Positions 30,224 to 41,559 of a stretch of DNA of 64,000 bases are shown piece by piece. Position 1 is the stretch's first letter; each line of letters starts with the position of its first letter. Source of the stretch: Armigeres subalbatus (taxonomy: Eukaryota; Arthropoda; Insecta; Diptera; Culicidae); contig NC_085140.1 in the NCBI RefSeq assembly GCF_024139115.2, forward strand, positions 51,361,907 to 51,425,906, read 5' to 3'. A model generated the notes under the pieces. The model did no database searches. It worked only from the letters and a program-made list of their open reading frames with translations, and was not told the DNA's origin. The position numbers and the translations under genes are program-made.

Positions 30224-30903
30224 TTATCATAGATAACGCAGTTTTCAGAAGTCGTCCAATGATAACAAAATCCAAAATCAATTCATGACGTGCTTATCTT
30301 GAACACCAAGTGTACCAAACAAGTACCAAACAAATCCAAAGTAGCCCCCGAAGCCGAACGGTCACATCCGTGGTCAATGTCAACTTATCTCCCCGAACAG
30401 CCAAGATAGCTGTGTGGTGTCGGCAGCCAGTTATCTGGCTAAGAATAACGCTACGGTTTGCTTGTTACAGTGGTAGAAGTCCACCATACAGTTGACCCCA
30501 AATTCTTGGTGTGATGCGGCTTTATGCTTACCGTGCCTACGAATGAATGGTTAGGGGGTCTAAAAGAACCTAACTGCTAACGGAGCCTGTGAAGCACCAG
30601 GGCACCCTTCACAGTATCTAGCCCTTACTGCGCTAACTGGAGCTATGGCGTAGTTGACTTTTTGCTTCTCCGAAATAATCGGCTACTCTTATTCAATCTC
30701 AACTTGAGGTTAAATAAGGGTGATTATGAGCATGTTTTTATTTAGTTTTTCAACAAATTGTCACCTAAATGGATTCGCTTTATGCGTTATACACATTGTA
30801 CTCTGTGTTTCGTCTTTGACTTTCTTGATAAGATACCAATTTGGTTTCATCGTTGCTGTTCATATTAATGCTGAAGTTGTGGAGTGCATTATCTTAATTT
30901 GCA
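30224..30903 (+). mobile_element. LOA-clade LINE, copy 2: 5' end and 5' UTR
   Basis: Nearly identical to 27300-27975, with small indels (e.g. the run near 30555 is shorter). Joined directly to the broken endonuclease of copy 1. ORF2 ATG at 30904. Confidence 0.75.
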
Positions 30904-31105
30904 ATGGCTTCAGTTAAGATAGCTCAAATCAATCTTCAGCATAAAAGAACAGCAACGATTAATCTTTGAAGACTCATGCAAAATGGCAAATCCCAAGTGG
31001 CTTTGGTGCAGGAACTCTATTTTCGCAAGGGTAGCTTCTACCTAGGTAACCTAGTGAACCCGGTTTTTGCTGCTTTCAGTAAAGAAATGGCAAACTCTCG
31101 ATCAA
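30904..31105 (+). pseudogene. LOA-clade LINE copy 2: endonuclease start
   Basis: Same sequence as 27976-28167, including the early TGA, then breaks at CTCGATCAA and jumps to antisense RNase H sequence. Copy 2 thus lacks what corresponds to 28168-29420 of copy 1. Confidence 0.8.
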
Positions 31106-31350
31106 CAAATATTTCCGCTTGAAAGACAGTGCAGTGTCTACCCAGTGAGTGGGACTGTTCCAATCTTAGCTCACGCGAGTAGACACCTGCACCCGCCCTA
31201 CCTTCGAAGAGGGAGCCGTCAGTATAACAAACAATGCTGTCCGACATACTTCTCTCCAAATAGCCAGATGTCTACTCATCCCGCGAGGGGAATTGTGTTG
31301 AAAATGTCCTATAAGGGAAACTACTAGCGAGTGTGAAATCACTTGAGATC
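31106..31350 (-). pseudogene. LOA-clade antisense RNase H remnant (copy 2)
   Basis: On the minus strand: MERSMSDSIVCYTDGSLFEG to TVFQAEIFV. Its right junction, GAGTGTGAAATCACTT then ATCACATGAT, is the same as at 29640-29670 in copy 1, so both descend from one rearranged ancestor. Confidence 0.8.
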
Positions 31351-31910
31351 ACATGATAAACCATCCCCTACGGATGCTTTCAAACGAGTTGTCATATATT
31401 GCACTTCAAAAGGCCTTCCGCTAATTGTCGGCAGTGATGCTAATGCTCATCACATCATCTGGGGTAGCTCGGATATCAATCTGAGAGGCTCCAGCTTGAT
31501 GGAATACTTAAGTAGTACCGAACTTAGTTTACTTAACATAGGCAATCGCCCAACCTTTATGGTATCTAATAGAGCAGAGGTGTTAGACATAACCCTTTGC
31601 TCCAATAGAATCAGTCACGAGTTGACGAATTGGCATGTGTCAGATGAGGAATCGATATCTGACCATCGCTACATCTACTTTGATCATTTGAATGTTACTT
31701 CGCAGACCTTGCGTTTTAGAAATCCTCGTTCAACAAACTGGGATCTTTACACATAGTTGCTCTCTAACAAATGTCATGGATATCAACCTTCTATAGAAAC
31801 TCCTACCGACTTGGATGATGCAGTTGATACTACAACGTTGCACATCGTGGAAGCTTTCGAAGAAGCTTGCCCTTTACGTTCTGTAAAACCTCAAGAGGAA
31901 CCCCTTGGTG
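31351..31910 (+). pseudogene. LOA-clade LINE copy 2: endonuclease, C-terminal part
   Basis: KPSPTDAFKRVVIYC, LIVGSDANAHHIIWGSSDIN, AEVLDITLC and SISDHRYIYF. AAG in copy 1 has become TAG at 31754-31756 (WDLYT*). The frame then resumes LLSNKCHGYQPSIETP. Compensating indels near 31890-31915 disturb the end of the domain. Confidence 0.85.
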
Positions 31911-33187
31911 GAATTCCTGATTTGGCTAAGCTAAGGAAGCAGTGCAGAAGGAGTTGGAACAGACGCCATTCAGCAGGGACGGATTCTTTCAAGTTGGCTC
32001 GCAAAGCTTACAAGAAGGCTCTACGATCTGCAGAACGATCCGGCTGTAAAAACCTTTGTGCAAATGTTTCCAATTTGAGTGAAGCCAGTCGATTGAATAA
32101 AATTCTTGCGAGATCCAAGGATTTCCAAGTTGGCGAAATTCGCAAGCCAAATGGCGACTACACTTCTTCTGATGAAGAATCGTTAGAGAACTTATTTGAT
32201 ACGCACTTCCCTGGATGTGTCGATATAACATCTTCGGATGATCCTGATGTCTTTTCATGTATCTATGGGTCTTGGGCTCAAGCACGTAGAATCATAACTA
32301 CTGAATCGATTCAATGGGCACTTAACAGTTTTGCTCCCTACAAATCTCCAGGGGAGGATGGGATTTATCCCGTTCTACTTCAGAGAGGTTTTGAACATAT
32401 CAAACATGTTTTGAAAAAGCTTTTAGTTTGCAGTTTTGCTACTGGGTATATTCCCATATCCTGGCGGGATGTCACTGTAAAGTTTATCCCAAAAGGAGGA
32501 CGTGCTTCGTATGAAGAAGCAAAGAGTTTTAGACCCATCAGTCTGACCTCATTTCTTCTGAAATGCTTAGAACGTATTATCGATCATCACATTCGTGATG
32601 ACTGTTTGGCAAACATGCCTCTTCATGTTAATCAACATGCTTACCAATCTGGAAAGTCCACCGTGACTCTTCTACACAAGGTTGTGTACGATACCGAGAA
32701 AGCATTCGCTCAAAAGCGATCGTGCTTGGGTGCTTTCTTAGATATTGAAGGTGCTTTCGACAACGTGTCTTTCGATGCAATATTGGAAGCCGCACGTTGT
32801 CATGGGCTACCTAATATTATTACCAAATGGATTCACCAGATGCTTAAAAACCGACATCTCTACTCGACATTACGTCAAGCAGCGATTAGGAAATTAAGTG
32901 TCTGCGGATGCCCTCAAGGGGGAGTATTATCTCCACTTTTGTGGAATCTCGTTGCAGATACGCTATTGAGGTTACTCAATAATGGCGGTTTTCCTACCTA
33001 TGGATTTGCCGACGACTATCTTACATTGATAGTGGGTTTGTGCATTACTACCTTATTCGACCTGATGCAAAATGCTCTTCAGGTAGTTGAAAGTTGGTGT
33101 CGCCAATATGGCCTTTCGGTCAATCCGAATAAAGCATCTATTGTTCTTTTCACGGAAAAACGTAATCGTAATGGTATTCGTCCATAA
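31911..33187 (+). pseudogene. LOA-clade LINE copy 2: reverse transcriptase
   Basis: Motifs in order: linker LRKQCRRSWNRRHSAGTDSF, YKSPGEDGIYPVLLQ, KFIPKGGRASYEEAKSFRPI, AYQSGKSTVTLLHKV, GAFLDIEGAFDNVSFD (first Asp), GCPQGGVLSPLLWNLVADTL, and YGFADDYLTLI (catalytic DD near 33010). The thumb has LSVNPNKASIVLFTEKR. A TAA at 33185-33187 ends the frame; the same frame goes on afterwards as LFGSEINV. Apart from point nonsense and small indels the domain is complete. Confidence 0.9.
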
Positions 33188-33600
33188 CAGCTTTTTGGTT
33201 CTGAAATCAATGTAACTGATCAAGTAAAGTATGTGGGTCTAATTTTGGATTCAAAGCTTTCCTGGACTCCTAACATTGAGTTCAGAATCAAAAAGGCGTG
33301 TATGGATTTCGGCCAATGCCGACGAACCTTTGGTAAAACTTGGGGTCTTAAACCCAAATATATCAAATGGATTTACAAAACAGTTGTACGACCAATTTTG
33401 GCTTATGGATGTCTTGTGTGGTGGCAAAAGGGGGAAGTGAGGACAATTCAGTCTAAATTAGGCCATCTTCAAAGGATGTGCCTAATGGCAATGACTGGTG
33501 CGTTCTTCAACTCCCACGGCTGCTCTCGAAGTTCTCTTCGACGTGACCCCACTACACATACATATCTCAAACAAGAAGCATTTTCTTGTACTTACTGACT
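33188..33600 (+). pseudogene. LOA-clade LINE copy 2: RT thumb/connection
   Basis: VKYVGLILDSKLSWTPNIEF, KTWGLKPKYIKWIYKTVVRP and ILAYGCLVWW, then a frameshift after MCLMAMTGAFF. This is the usual region between RT and RNase H. 33601-33683 is the frameshifted remainder. Confidence 0.85.
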
Positions 33601-33683
33601 ATGGGTACTCGGTTTCAAGGCAGAGAATCCTGTAAACCGCAGTTCTACACACACACTTTCGTTGTTACCGCTTATGGTTAATT

Positions 33684-34294
33684 GTGACAAAATTTTTCCT
33701 TGCTCCAAGTGATCTCACACAAGTTAGTAGTTTTCCTTATAGGACATTTTCGACACAATTCCCCTCGCGGGATGAGTGGACATCTGGCTATTTGGAGAGA
33801 AGTATGTCGGACAGCATTGTTTGTTACACTGACGGCTCCCTCCTCGAAGGTAGAGCAGGTGCAGGCGTCTATTCGCGTGAGCTGAGATTGGAACAGTCAC
33901 ACTCATTGGGTACACACTGCACTGTCTTTCAAGCGGAAATATTTGCCATCATGTATGGAGTGCTTTCTGCACTGCAGCAACGCATTATGGGCAAAGTAAT
34001 ATACTTCTGTTCAGATAGCCAAGCAGCTATTAAAGCTCTCGCCTCGGCCAACTCAAGGTCGAAGTTAGTAATCGCATGTCGAACTCAAATTGAAGAACTG
34101 AATTCAGTTAATACTTTACACCTTATATGGGTACCTGACCATTCTTCCATAGCTGGAAACGAATTGGCTGATGAGTTAGCTCGTAATGGAGCATCGCATG
34201 ACTTTATTGGTCCTGAGCCAGCTATTCCAATATCCAAGTGTTGGGTGAAGCTTTTGATCAACTCTTGGGCTATCACTCAGCACAAATGGCATTG
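33684..34294 (+). pseudogene. LOA-clade LINE copy 2: RNase H domain
   Basis: SIVCYTDGSLLEGRAGAGVY, AEIFAIMYGVLSALQQ, YFCSDSQAAIKALA and WVPDHSSIAGNELADELARN. Catalytic residues are retained, but the Gly before His (PGH in the antisense piece) is Asp here. Ends at a TGA near 34294. Confidence 0.88.
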
Positions 34295-34530
34295 AGTAGT
34301 CTGGATTCATGTCATCAAACAAAATTGTACATCCGGGAGCCATCTCCGGTAGTGGCAAGCTATTTAGCTAATCTGTCTAATCAAAATTGCAGTGTCTTAG
34401 TCAAGACCTTGACAGGTCACTGCCGAATGAACTATCACATGGCAAATATTCAACGCGTTGAATCATCTGTTTGTGATAGTTGTGAATCCGATTATGGAAC
34501 TTCTTATCATCTAATATGTAACTGCCCAGT
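34295..34530 (+). pseudogene. LOA-clade LINE copy 2: C-terminal domain, truncated
   Basis: LYIREPSPVVASYLANLSNQ through VCDSCESDYGTSYHLICNCP, then breaks at 34530 with loss of the last ~25 residues and 3' UTR seen in the antisense piece. Confidence 0.85.
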
Positions 34531-35193
34531 AGGATGGCTCAAAAAACACTTTTTCAATTTTTTTGATGGGCCGCCCTCTTATTCGGTTCTATTTGACGCC
34601 CAGATGCTCTGGACAAAATTTCAGCCAAATCGGTCAACGAAGCGTTGGAAGTTTATATGGAAAATATGCAGAAACATCCAAAACAGTGATTTGCAGTTGG
34701 ACGGCACAATTTACGATCAAGAACCATGATACTCATTCAGTTCTTGTAAAATAAAGTACAGAATGTTATGCGGAAAACCTAAATGTAATTGGCCGATCGG
34801 TTAGGGGTAGTGAACAGTCCGTTAAAAGAGTGTGAGTAAGGCATACGCGAAAATCGAAAAAGAACGACTCCCAAATGATAACTGAAATTGTGCAAATTGA
34901 AATTTCGCCGGTTTTGAATCTCAAAGTGTTCCCCGATCAGGAAGATTCATCAACACCATGGACTCGTTCTCAGAGACCTCATCAGATCTGTTCACCGCCT
35001 ACCAAGCTCTACGCATCGTTGGTGAAATACCAACTGATTTGTGTAGAAGTCCTTAATTTAGTTATCATTCCCACTGTCTGTCTATCATTTTCTCTTGGTG
35101 TGACTATTCACCATATTTATTATTTTCACTACTAATATTAGCTATAAAAGTGATCATTACAAGTGGATAAGTTAGCAATGTAGTTTTAAGAAA
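34531..35193. other. Unassigned; possible gypsy-type leader/LTR remnant
   Basis: 34531-34770 starts abruptly inside the LOA frame (GGATGGCTCAAAAAACAC) and looks like another dispersed repeat; no ends found. 34770-35193 precedes the gag-like frame and could hold a decayed LTR (TATAAAAG near 35144), but no matching 3' LTR or primer-binding site was identified. Confidence 0.3.
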
Positions 35194-36300
35194 ATGACAG
35201 AAAGAGCTATGTCAGTTGCGATCTGCAGCAACAGAATCAGAAGAATTGATGACGATTGCGAGGACCAAAGTCGACGACAGCCGAAGAGCAACGGTCAATA
35301 CTTTATTTTGCATACTGGCGCAGCTCTGGAAACATCCATTAAACATCTGCCAGTGTTCCTGAAGTCGCAAGCCAATAATACAACCTTTCCCGAATTCGGA
35401 TTTAATTCGTTTAGTTCAGAGGTTTGACAGAGACCCAGAATCTTCTAGATGGATTGATTCTGTTGAGGAAAAACAACAGAGACCAAGGATGTGTGCTCAA
35501 AGGAAACAACATCTACTCTTGGCACCCATTGGTTAGGGTAATAGAGATAAAATCGAAGACAGGCAAATGATGCTATCTGCGAATCATACACCTCTAGCAT
35601 GGAACAAAATTAAATCAACACTCATTGAATATTTTGGAATAAGCCAATTTATCAAATCACTGTATCGAGGACCTGACAAATTTAAAACAAGGTGCCCAAA
35701 GTTATTAGATATTTATCAAAGATGATCCTTTTAGACAGAATCAACCCAAAAATCTTGTTGAACAATCACTATAGAGGCAAAGGCAATCACTGGGTACTTA
35801 TGCCAGCCCTGCATGATTAACGCGGTTTATCGACGAGTCTCCACGACGTAACTCGATCTAACCAGATCAACCCGCCCTCAGTCTCTGCTGGCATTACAAT
35901 GTTGCTTCAGGCACGAGACAGCGCTACAGTAGAAGACGAAGAAAGCAAGATTGATGTTTGAAAAAACCTCCGATAAATATAAATATATAACGTTCAAGAC
36001 CGTGGATTTATACCTGAGTGCCTACATGGCCTAACTTTATTCAAAACACAACAAAAAAAAATTTTATTCCTAATCAGTTTAATCAGCAAAGAACCTTTTA
36101 TGCATACTTACCGAAGAGTAAAATCATGCTGCACCTATCTCGACCGAGCCTCCGTATATTAAACCGATCCGTCAGGTCAAGTCAAACCAAAATTACCAAA
36201 CCAAGTCGTTCCTTATAGAGGAGCCAAATCAAGTCAATATTCTGCAAGATTTCCATATCGGAGAATACCCTCTATGAGGAAGATAATAGTGATTTACAGC
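35194..36300 (+). pseudogene. gypsy-type element 1: gag-like region
   Basis: ATG at 35194 opens a 77-codon frame. Following frames (about 35430-35790) contain a segment with RQMMLSANHTPLAWNKIKST and IEYFG, the layout of gypsy-type capsid. A Lys/Gln/Asn-rich end lies near 36150-36260. Many frameshifts and stops; no open gag remains. Confidence 0.55.
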
Positions 36301-36339
36301 AACAGATCGCAGATGAACGCAAGAAGAGCTAAATTTTTG

Positions 36340-36690
36340 CGAAACTACGAACAAACAGGAGAGGAATAACCAACAACTTTCTTCCGTATCTAGAAATCAA
36401 AGGAAAACTGGTAGACCTTATAGATTTCTTATCGATACAAACCAACAAAAGTGTATATCTACGCGATTAGTCAGCAAATATATTCATGGGACCACCGAAA
36501 GGGTAAAAAATATCAACGAGTTCACATACGACCGAAACAAATTCACGCTTCAAACCGTATTAGCAAATTTCATTGCGGTTTACCAAATCTAGAATTCTTT
36601 ATTTTCAGGTTTCGATTCTTGATGGCCTTCGGCTTTGAATCACTGAGATCTATGAGGTGCTGTCAATATTAGGCGCATCCAACACAATGC
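36340..36690 (+). pseudogene. gypsy-type element 1: protease-like remnant
   Basis: A frame near 36390-36440 holds DFLIDTN, where the active site D(T/S)G has lost its Gly, followed by a Thr/Asn-rich stretch. Position between gag and RT supports the call. Strongly decayed. Confidence 0.4.
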
Positions 36691-36927
36691 TCATAAATGA
36701 CATAAGGATACCCTAAGTAAAAAATTCCGATAGAAGAACAAATTCTTTCCATGAGAATGAAATTATTTATAAACAACTACCGTGAGAACACGGAGGAACT
36801 TTTATTGAAAACATTTCCATTATGATATATATCATAGTATTATAGTGCTCAAAACGGGTACGTATCATTTCAATGATGAACCTGGATAACAAAACAGGCA
36901 AATGAGCTCGATATCGTAAAAGAAGCC

Positions 36928-37720
36928 TTGTTTACTGAACTTCTCAATTTTGAGGAATCTTCCTTCAAGTCACTCAACAAGATTGGCAAGAGAAAGTCAG
37001 ATCAACTAAAACAGAAATCAGAACAGAGCATTTTGAATGGAGAAAAAGATAAACTCATCAACCTCTTGACCAGTTTCCCAGAGTATGTCATGATAACGGT
37101 GAAAGCTTCTTTTTCTAACGCTAGTTGAGACATCGAATCAATACGAAGATGATCTTCCAGTAACCAAGAACTATCGATACCCATTTCTGCCACGAGGGGA
37201 AGAGTTGCAGCGACAAATCATAAAGATGCTAGACCAAAGGGAATCATTCGACAGTCGAAGTAGCTGGTCGTCACCCACTTTGGATCGTAGCCAAAAGACG
37301 ATGCTTCCGGTACCTGAATGGCGACTTGTGATTGATTATCGCAAGCTCAACCAAAAAACCATTGACGACAAATATCCGATACCCAATATTAGCAGACGTA
37401 TATTGGATAAACTGGGTAGATGTAGTGTTTACAGCCCTGGAATTCGCTTAACTGGGTTTCCATCAGATAGAGGTCCACGAGAAAGAATTGAAAAACTGCG
37501 TTTTAGCATGTCGATGGAGGACACTGGATTCGTTCGAAGTGACCTTCGAACAAAATACCCGACCACCATTGAAGAGTGATGGAACATCACAAGCATATTA
37601 ACGTCGCGTGCTCTAGTTACATGGATTGTATTATCATCTACTCTACCACTCCAAGAACATTAATAAATCTCAAGAAATACTGGAAACACTCGATAAGGTT
37701 TAACTAAAATTCAATTAGAT
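36928..37720 (+). pseudogene. gypsy-type element 1: reverse transcriptase
   Basis: Two visible frames. 36928-37128 covers the segment before RT; 37205-37579 contains QRQIIKMLDQ, WRLVIDYRKLNQKTIDDKYP and ISRRILDKLGR, the classic opening motifs of Ty3/gypsy RT. Motif A onward is scrambled; the YxDD region is visible only as decayed YMDCIII near 37620. Closest in style to insect errantivirus-type gypsy elements. Confidence 0.8.
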
Positions 37721-37759
37721 GAAGTGTGAGTTCTTACGCAAAGAAGTCGCATTCTTGTA

Positions 37760-38460
37760 GCTGTATAACTCCAAGGATTAAACCCAACCGCAAATAAAGA
37801 TTAAAACAATTCAAAATGAATCTACCCAACAAGAATGAAAAGGTTGCGAAGTTTCTCTCGGTGGCATTGGGTATTACAGAAAATTCTTTAAGGTTTGTCA
37901 AAATATCAGCCTTTAACTCAGACACTTCGTAAAAGGCAAAACAATTACGCATACAAAAGATTTTGTTTCCAGCTTTTGACGAATGCAAACATATTCTCAG
38001 TAGCAGTCAGATTTTGCAGTATCCTGACTTTAATGAAGGATTCATTCTTACGGGATGCGTCAATTTTGCCTTAAATGCAGTTTCAGGTCCTATTGGCCGG
38101 AGATAAACCAGTCGCCTATGCATCGCGTGACTCTAACGAAAACGGAGAAAAATACTCCACAATAGAAAAGAGCTTCTCGCCATAGATTGCGGCATAATGT
38201 CCGACCTATCTCTGTCGTAAATTTACCCTATAGCAGACCATAAGCCACTGACTTATGCGCTTCGAACTGAAAACTCAATGATCGATTGATTAGATGGAAA
38301 GCTTGGTTGGAGAATTCGATTACGAAATTCAACCGACCGGAAAAAAGAATTCGTTACCAGATGGATTTCTAGAATTATGCAGAAACATAAATTGTAATCA
38401 TGAAATAACGCAAACGACCAAGAGGACGAAGAAGTCATCATCGAACGCGACACGAATGCA
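37760..38460 (+). pseudogene. gypsy-type element 1: RNase H
   Basis: Scattered frames show FDECKHILSSSQILQYPDF, a decayed KYSTIEKELLAIDCG-type stretch near 38150-38190 and ADHKPLTYALRTENS near 38235. GEFDYEIQPTGKKNSLPDGF follows at 38310-38370, the usual RNase H tail. At least six frameshifts. Confidence 0.7.
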
Positions 38461-38539
38461 CTCAGCAGATTCGGATAACGAAAATTTGATTAATTTAACT
38501 GAAAAACCTTTGAACATTTCAAGAACCAAGAATAACTTA

Positions 38540-39745
38540 TCAAAGAGGCTTACAGAATGAGAATCGTACGACAAATCTTTCCCTCAGGATTGGAGAACCA
38601 TAGCAGATAACATTCGGTATACCATTTACTATGGAAAATTTTCAAAGTTTTATGCAATCAACCAGAGGTAACTGTATTATTGTTCCTGAATGGATTAATA
38701 CATTGTTAGATTGCGTACAGAAATTCTTTCTCAAGAAATGAAACCTTTAAATCACACTCACCAGTCAATATTGCAGGATTTTAGACTCCCGAAGAGCAGA
38801 ACAGGGTTATTGACGAAGTCCACGCAGCAGAGCAACAGAGAGAAAACCATGAGGTAGAACATTCGTATTCTTCCCAAAGATGCGTTCCCAATACAAGACG
38901 TTGTCAATCTATGTTCCAAATGTTTGGAGAGTAAGTATGAGAAAGAAACCCTTACAGAATTACATTTTTCAGACACCCCCATTCCTAAGAACCTCTTGAT
39001 ATCATACATATTGACATTTTCATCTCCTGCCCAAACATGTTTCTTTCGGCAGTAGATAAATTATCAAATTCATTGATGCCCTCTATTAAATCAGATCAGT
39101 ACTGACGTTAAACGCGGCCTATGTAAACTGATTCAACATACGGAACACCCGTATGTATAGTTTATGATAATGAAGCTGCGTTTTAGTGTATCAGAAATTA
39201 GAGGATTACTCAAAGATTAGAAGTGAAATGTACTACCTCCGTCAAACAAAGTGAGGTCAACACCAGGATTGTAGGCGTTTCACTCTGACCTAATAAATTT
39301 TCAGTGTGTTCGAACTAAATATAATGATTTATCTAACAAAGAAGTTTACCGTATATCAGCACACTATACAATAGGCAATCCATAGTACCACCAAAAATCA
39401 GAGGTAGAAATATTTTTACGGAATTAGAGATGGAGAAAGAGAGACCCCAATTTAAACAATTTTGGAAAACCAGGACCGATAAAATCTTTGGATAAGAATA
39501 GTAGAAAATTACAGGAAAATCACAATCAAATCTTGAAAATAAAACAAGCATAGGAAAACGCGAGCCTCTATTCAATAAAGGAAGAAAGTCTTTATAAAAT
39601 TCAGAATACGAAACAAAAGAACCACAGGTACAAAGAGGTTAAGGTCAAACAAGACAGGAGAAAACTTTTGACAGGTCTGATATATATAGATTACGCAAAG
39701 TGGCAAATCTACCTATTGAACTGTCAAACCGTCTACCTATGACAA
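38540..39745 (+). pseudogene. gypsy-type element 1: integrase
   Basis: Frames near 38990-39180 show LDIIHIDIF, MFLSAVDKLS and TYGTPVCIVYDNEAAF, matching the first and second Asp blocks of the DDE integrase core. VKQSEVNTR at 39240-39270 is the region before the catalytic Glu. A basic stretch (VKVKQDRRK, about 39640-39665) is the C-terminal end. Heavily frameshifted. Confidence 0.65.
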
Positions 39746-39749
39746 ACCA

Positions 39750-41537
39750 AGAGGGCTGTCAGATGATTTTCATAAATCTGTACTGGCAGCGTAAAAAATC
39801 TATTAAGTCTGTATTTTGGGGAAAATGAATTTTTTTTAAACTATCCAAAAATAGCGATTCTAATGCATTTTAATTGATGTACTTAGATAACTTTTCAATG
39901 AATTCTTCAAAACCAGTTAAACAAAGTTGGAGATCCCAGAAATCCGTTGGAATCTATTAAGGGTGTTGACACAAACATGTATAAGCATCTATCATTTAAA
40001 TTTTTCTCAGTTGTTATGATTCACATTAAAGTTCAATCTTTTCAAAATTTTTTTTTGAACACCACCAGACTCATCTCCAATTACTATTCGTTCAGCAAAA
40101 AAGTCGAAGTCTATCTTAATTTGCTTGGGTTGTTTAATAATTTCTAATTTTTATCAAAAATACTGAAATTGGTATATTGGTAGTCAATTCGATACACATG
40201 GTACTGGTGGCAGGAAAGTATACTAAAAACATTTAATTAAGCTTAAAGCTTAAATATTCGAAATTCTCTTACCTTGATTTGGTGTTCTTTTGAGCACAAT
40301 CAATTTATTAGAAATAACAATACTTTATCTGAAACTCAGCCTTCAGTTTGTCAGTACTGAAGAGAACAGTCACAACTCAATTTATTAATGACTTATTACA
40401 TATTAAATTATTAGTCTCAAGTATAGGTTTATTGTGACATTGAAATGGTACTGGGCAGTACTGAGTTTGAATTATAGAAAAGGCAATTATCAATACCGTG
40501 CGGACCGAAATCATACAACACCGAAATCCGTCACCTCATAGATATCAATATTAATTAAGAGAGGTTAAAAGGTAATTAATGAATGTAATCTTAGTCTGTT
40601 CAGATACTTGACAGTAACTTTAGGGCATAAATTGGAAGAAGGCTTTGAAATTAAAACCACAAAAATCAAAGCAAATCTCCACCCACCAAACGCGGAGTTT
40701 GTGCCGCCATCTTATTTTTCAGGTGAGAGCATAATTGCACTAAAAGTAACTGTGTTTGTAATTCAATTGCAAATCATTACATAAGATAAGCGGAATATAA
40801 ATCCGACAGGATCGCTTCAGGGTGCATATTAGAATATTTACAGTGAAGTGTTTAGTAAATCAGGTTGTTTCAATTTAGATATTTAGTTAAAAATAGCTGT
40901 ACAGTTTGATGCTTTGATTCAGAAATCAAAGTCACAGTGACAGATTCTCGAGTCGAGGTAGTTGATTTAATTGCTTATTTTATCATGTTTTTCGTGTTTA
41001 AATGAGTAATGTGAAACGACTTCAGAGTAGAAGCCTTCTGGTACTGTGTATCAATGACAAACGTTTTTTGTCATTCTATTCCTATTTTTCTAATGACTTT
41101 TCATATACGAAGATTGCTTAAGTGTACCATTTTCCCGATGCCCCACAGTAGATTTAAAGCATCGAAATAGACTTTATATGGAGCACAACGGAGAGCCCAA
41201 AATATTAATCAGCAAGGTAGGCAATTCTTATCAGAATACAAATACCTGGGTGACCATCGAGACAATTAATACTGATTTTCCAGCAACCTTGCTTGCCCTA
41301 TTTTCACAATAAACTCCACAGTTTAGACTTTAGTATTTTATTTAAATTAAAAATATTTAAGTTAGATCTTGTATATGTGATTTTTATAGGACGTAACATT
41401 TAAAATAACAAAAATCTGTACGAATCTTACTCTCTTTGAGAAAATCCTGTATAAAATCTTGTAATCCTTGTAATCATGTCTGTATTGACGTTTGAAAATC
41501 TGTAAATACCCATAAAATCTGTATATATGCAGCCCTG
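39750..41537. mobile_element. Possible DNA-transposon insertion, AGGGCTG termini
   Basis: The left side has AGGGCTGTCAGAT...CATAAATCTGT; the right side, reverse-complemented, has CAGGGCTGCATATATACAGA. Both sides repeat AATCTGTA words. If real, it separates integrase from the env-like part of gypsy-type element 1. No matching TSD was found, and the 1.7-kb interior shows no gene. Confidence 0.35.
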
Positions 41538-41559
41538 CGAGCAAAAGTAAACTGATAAG

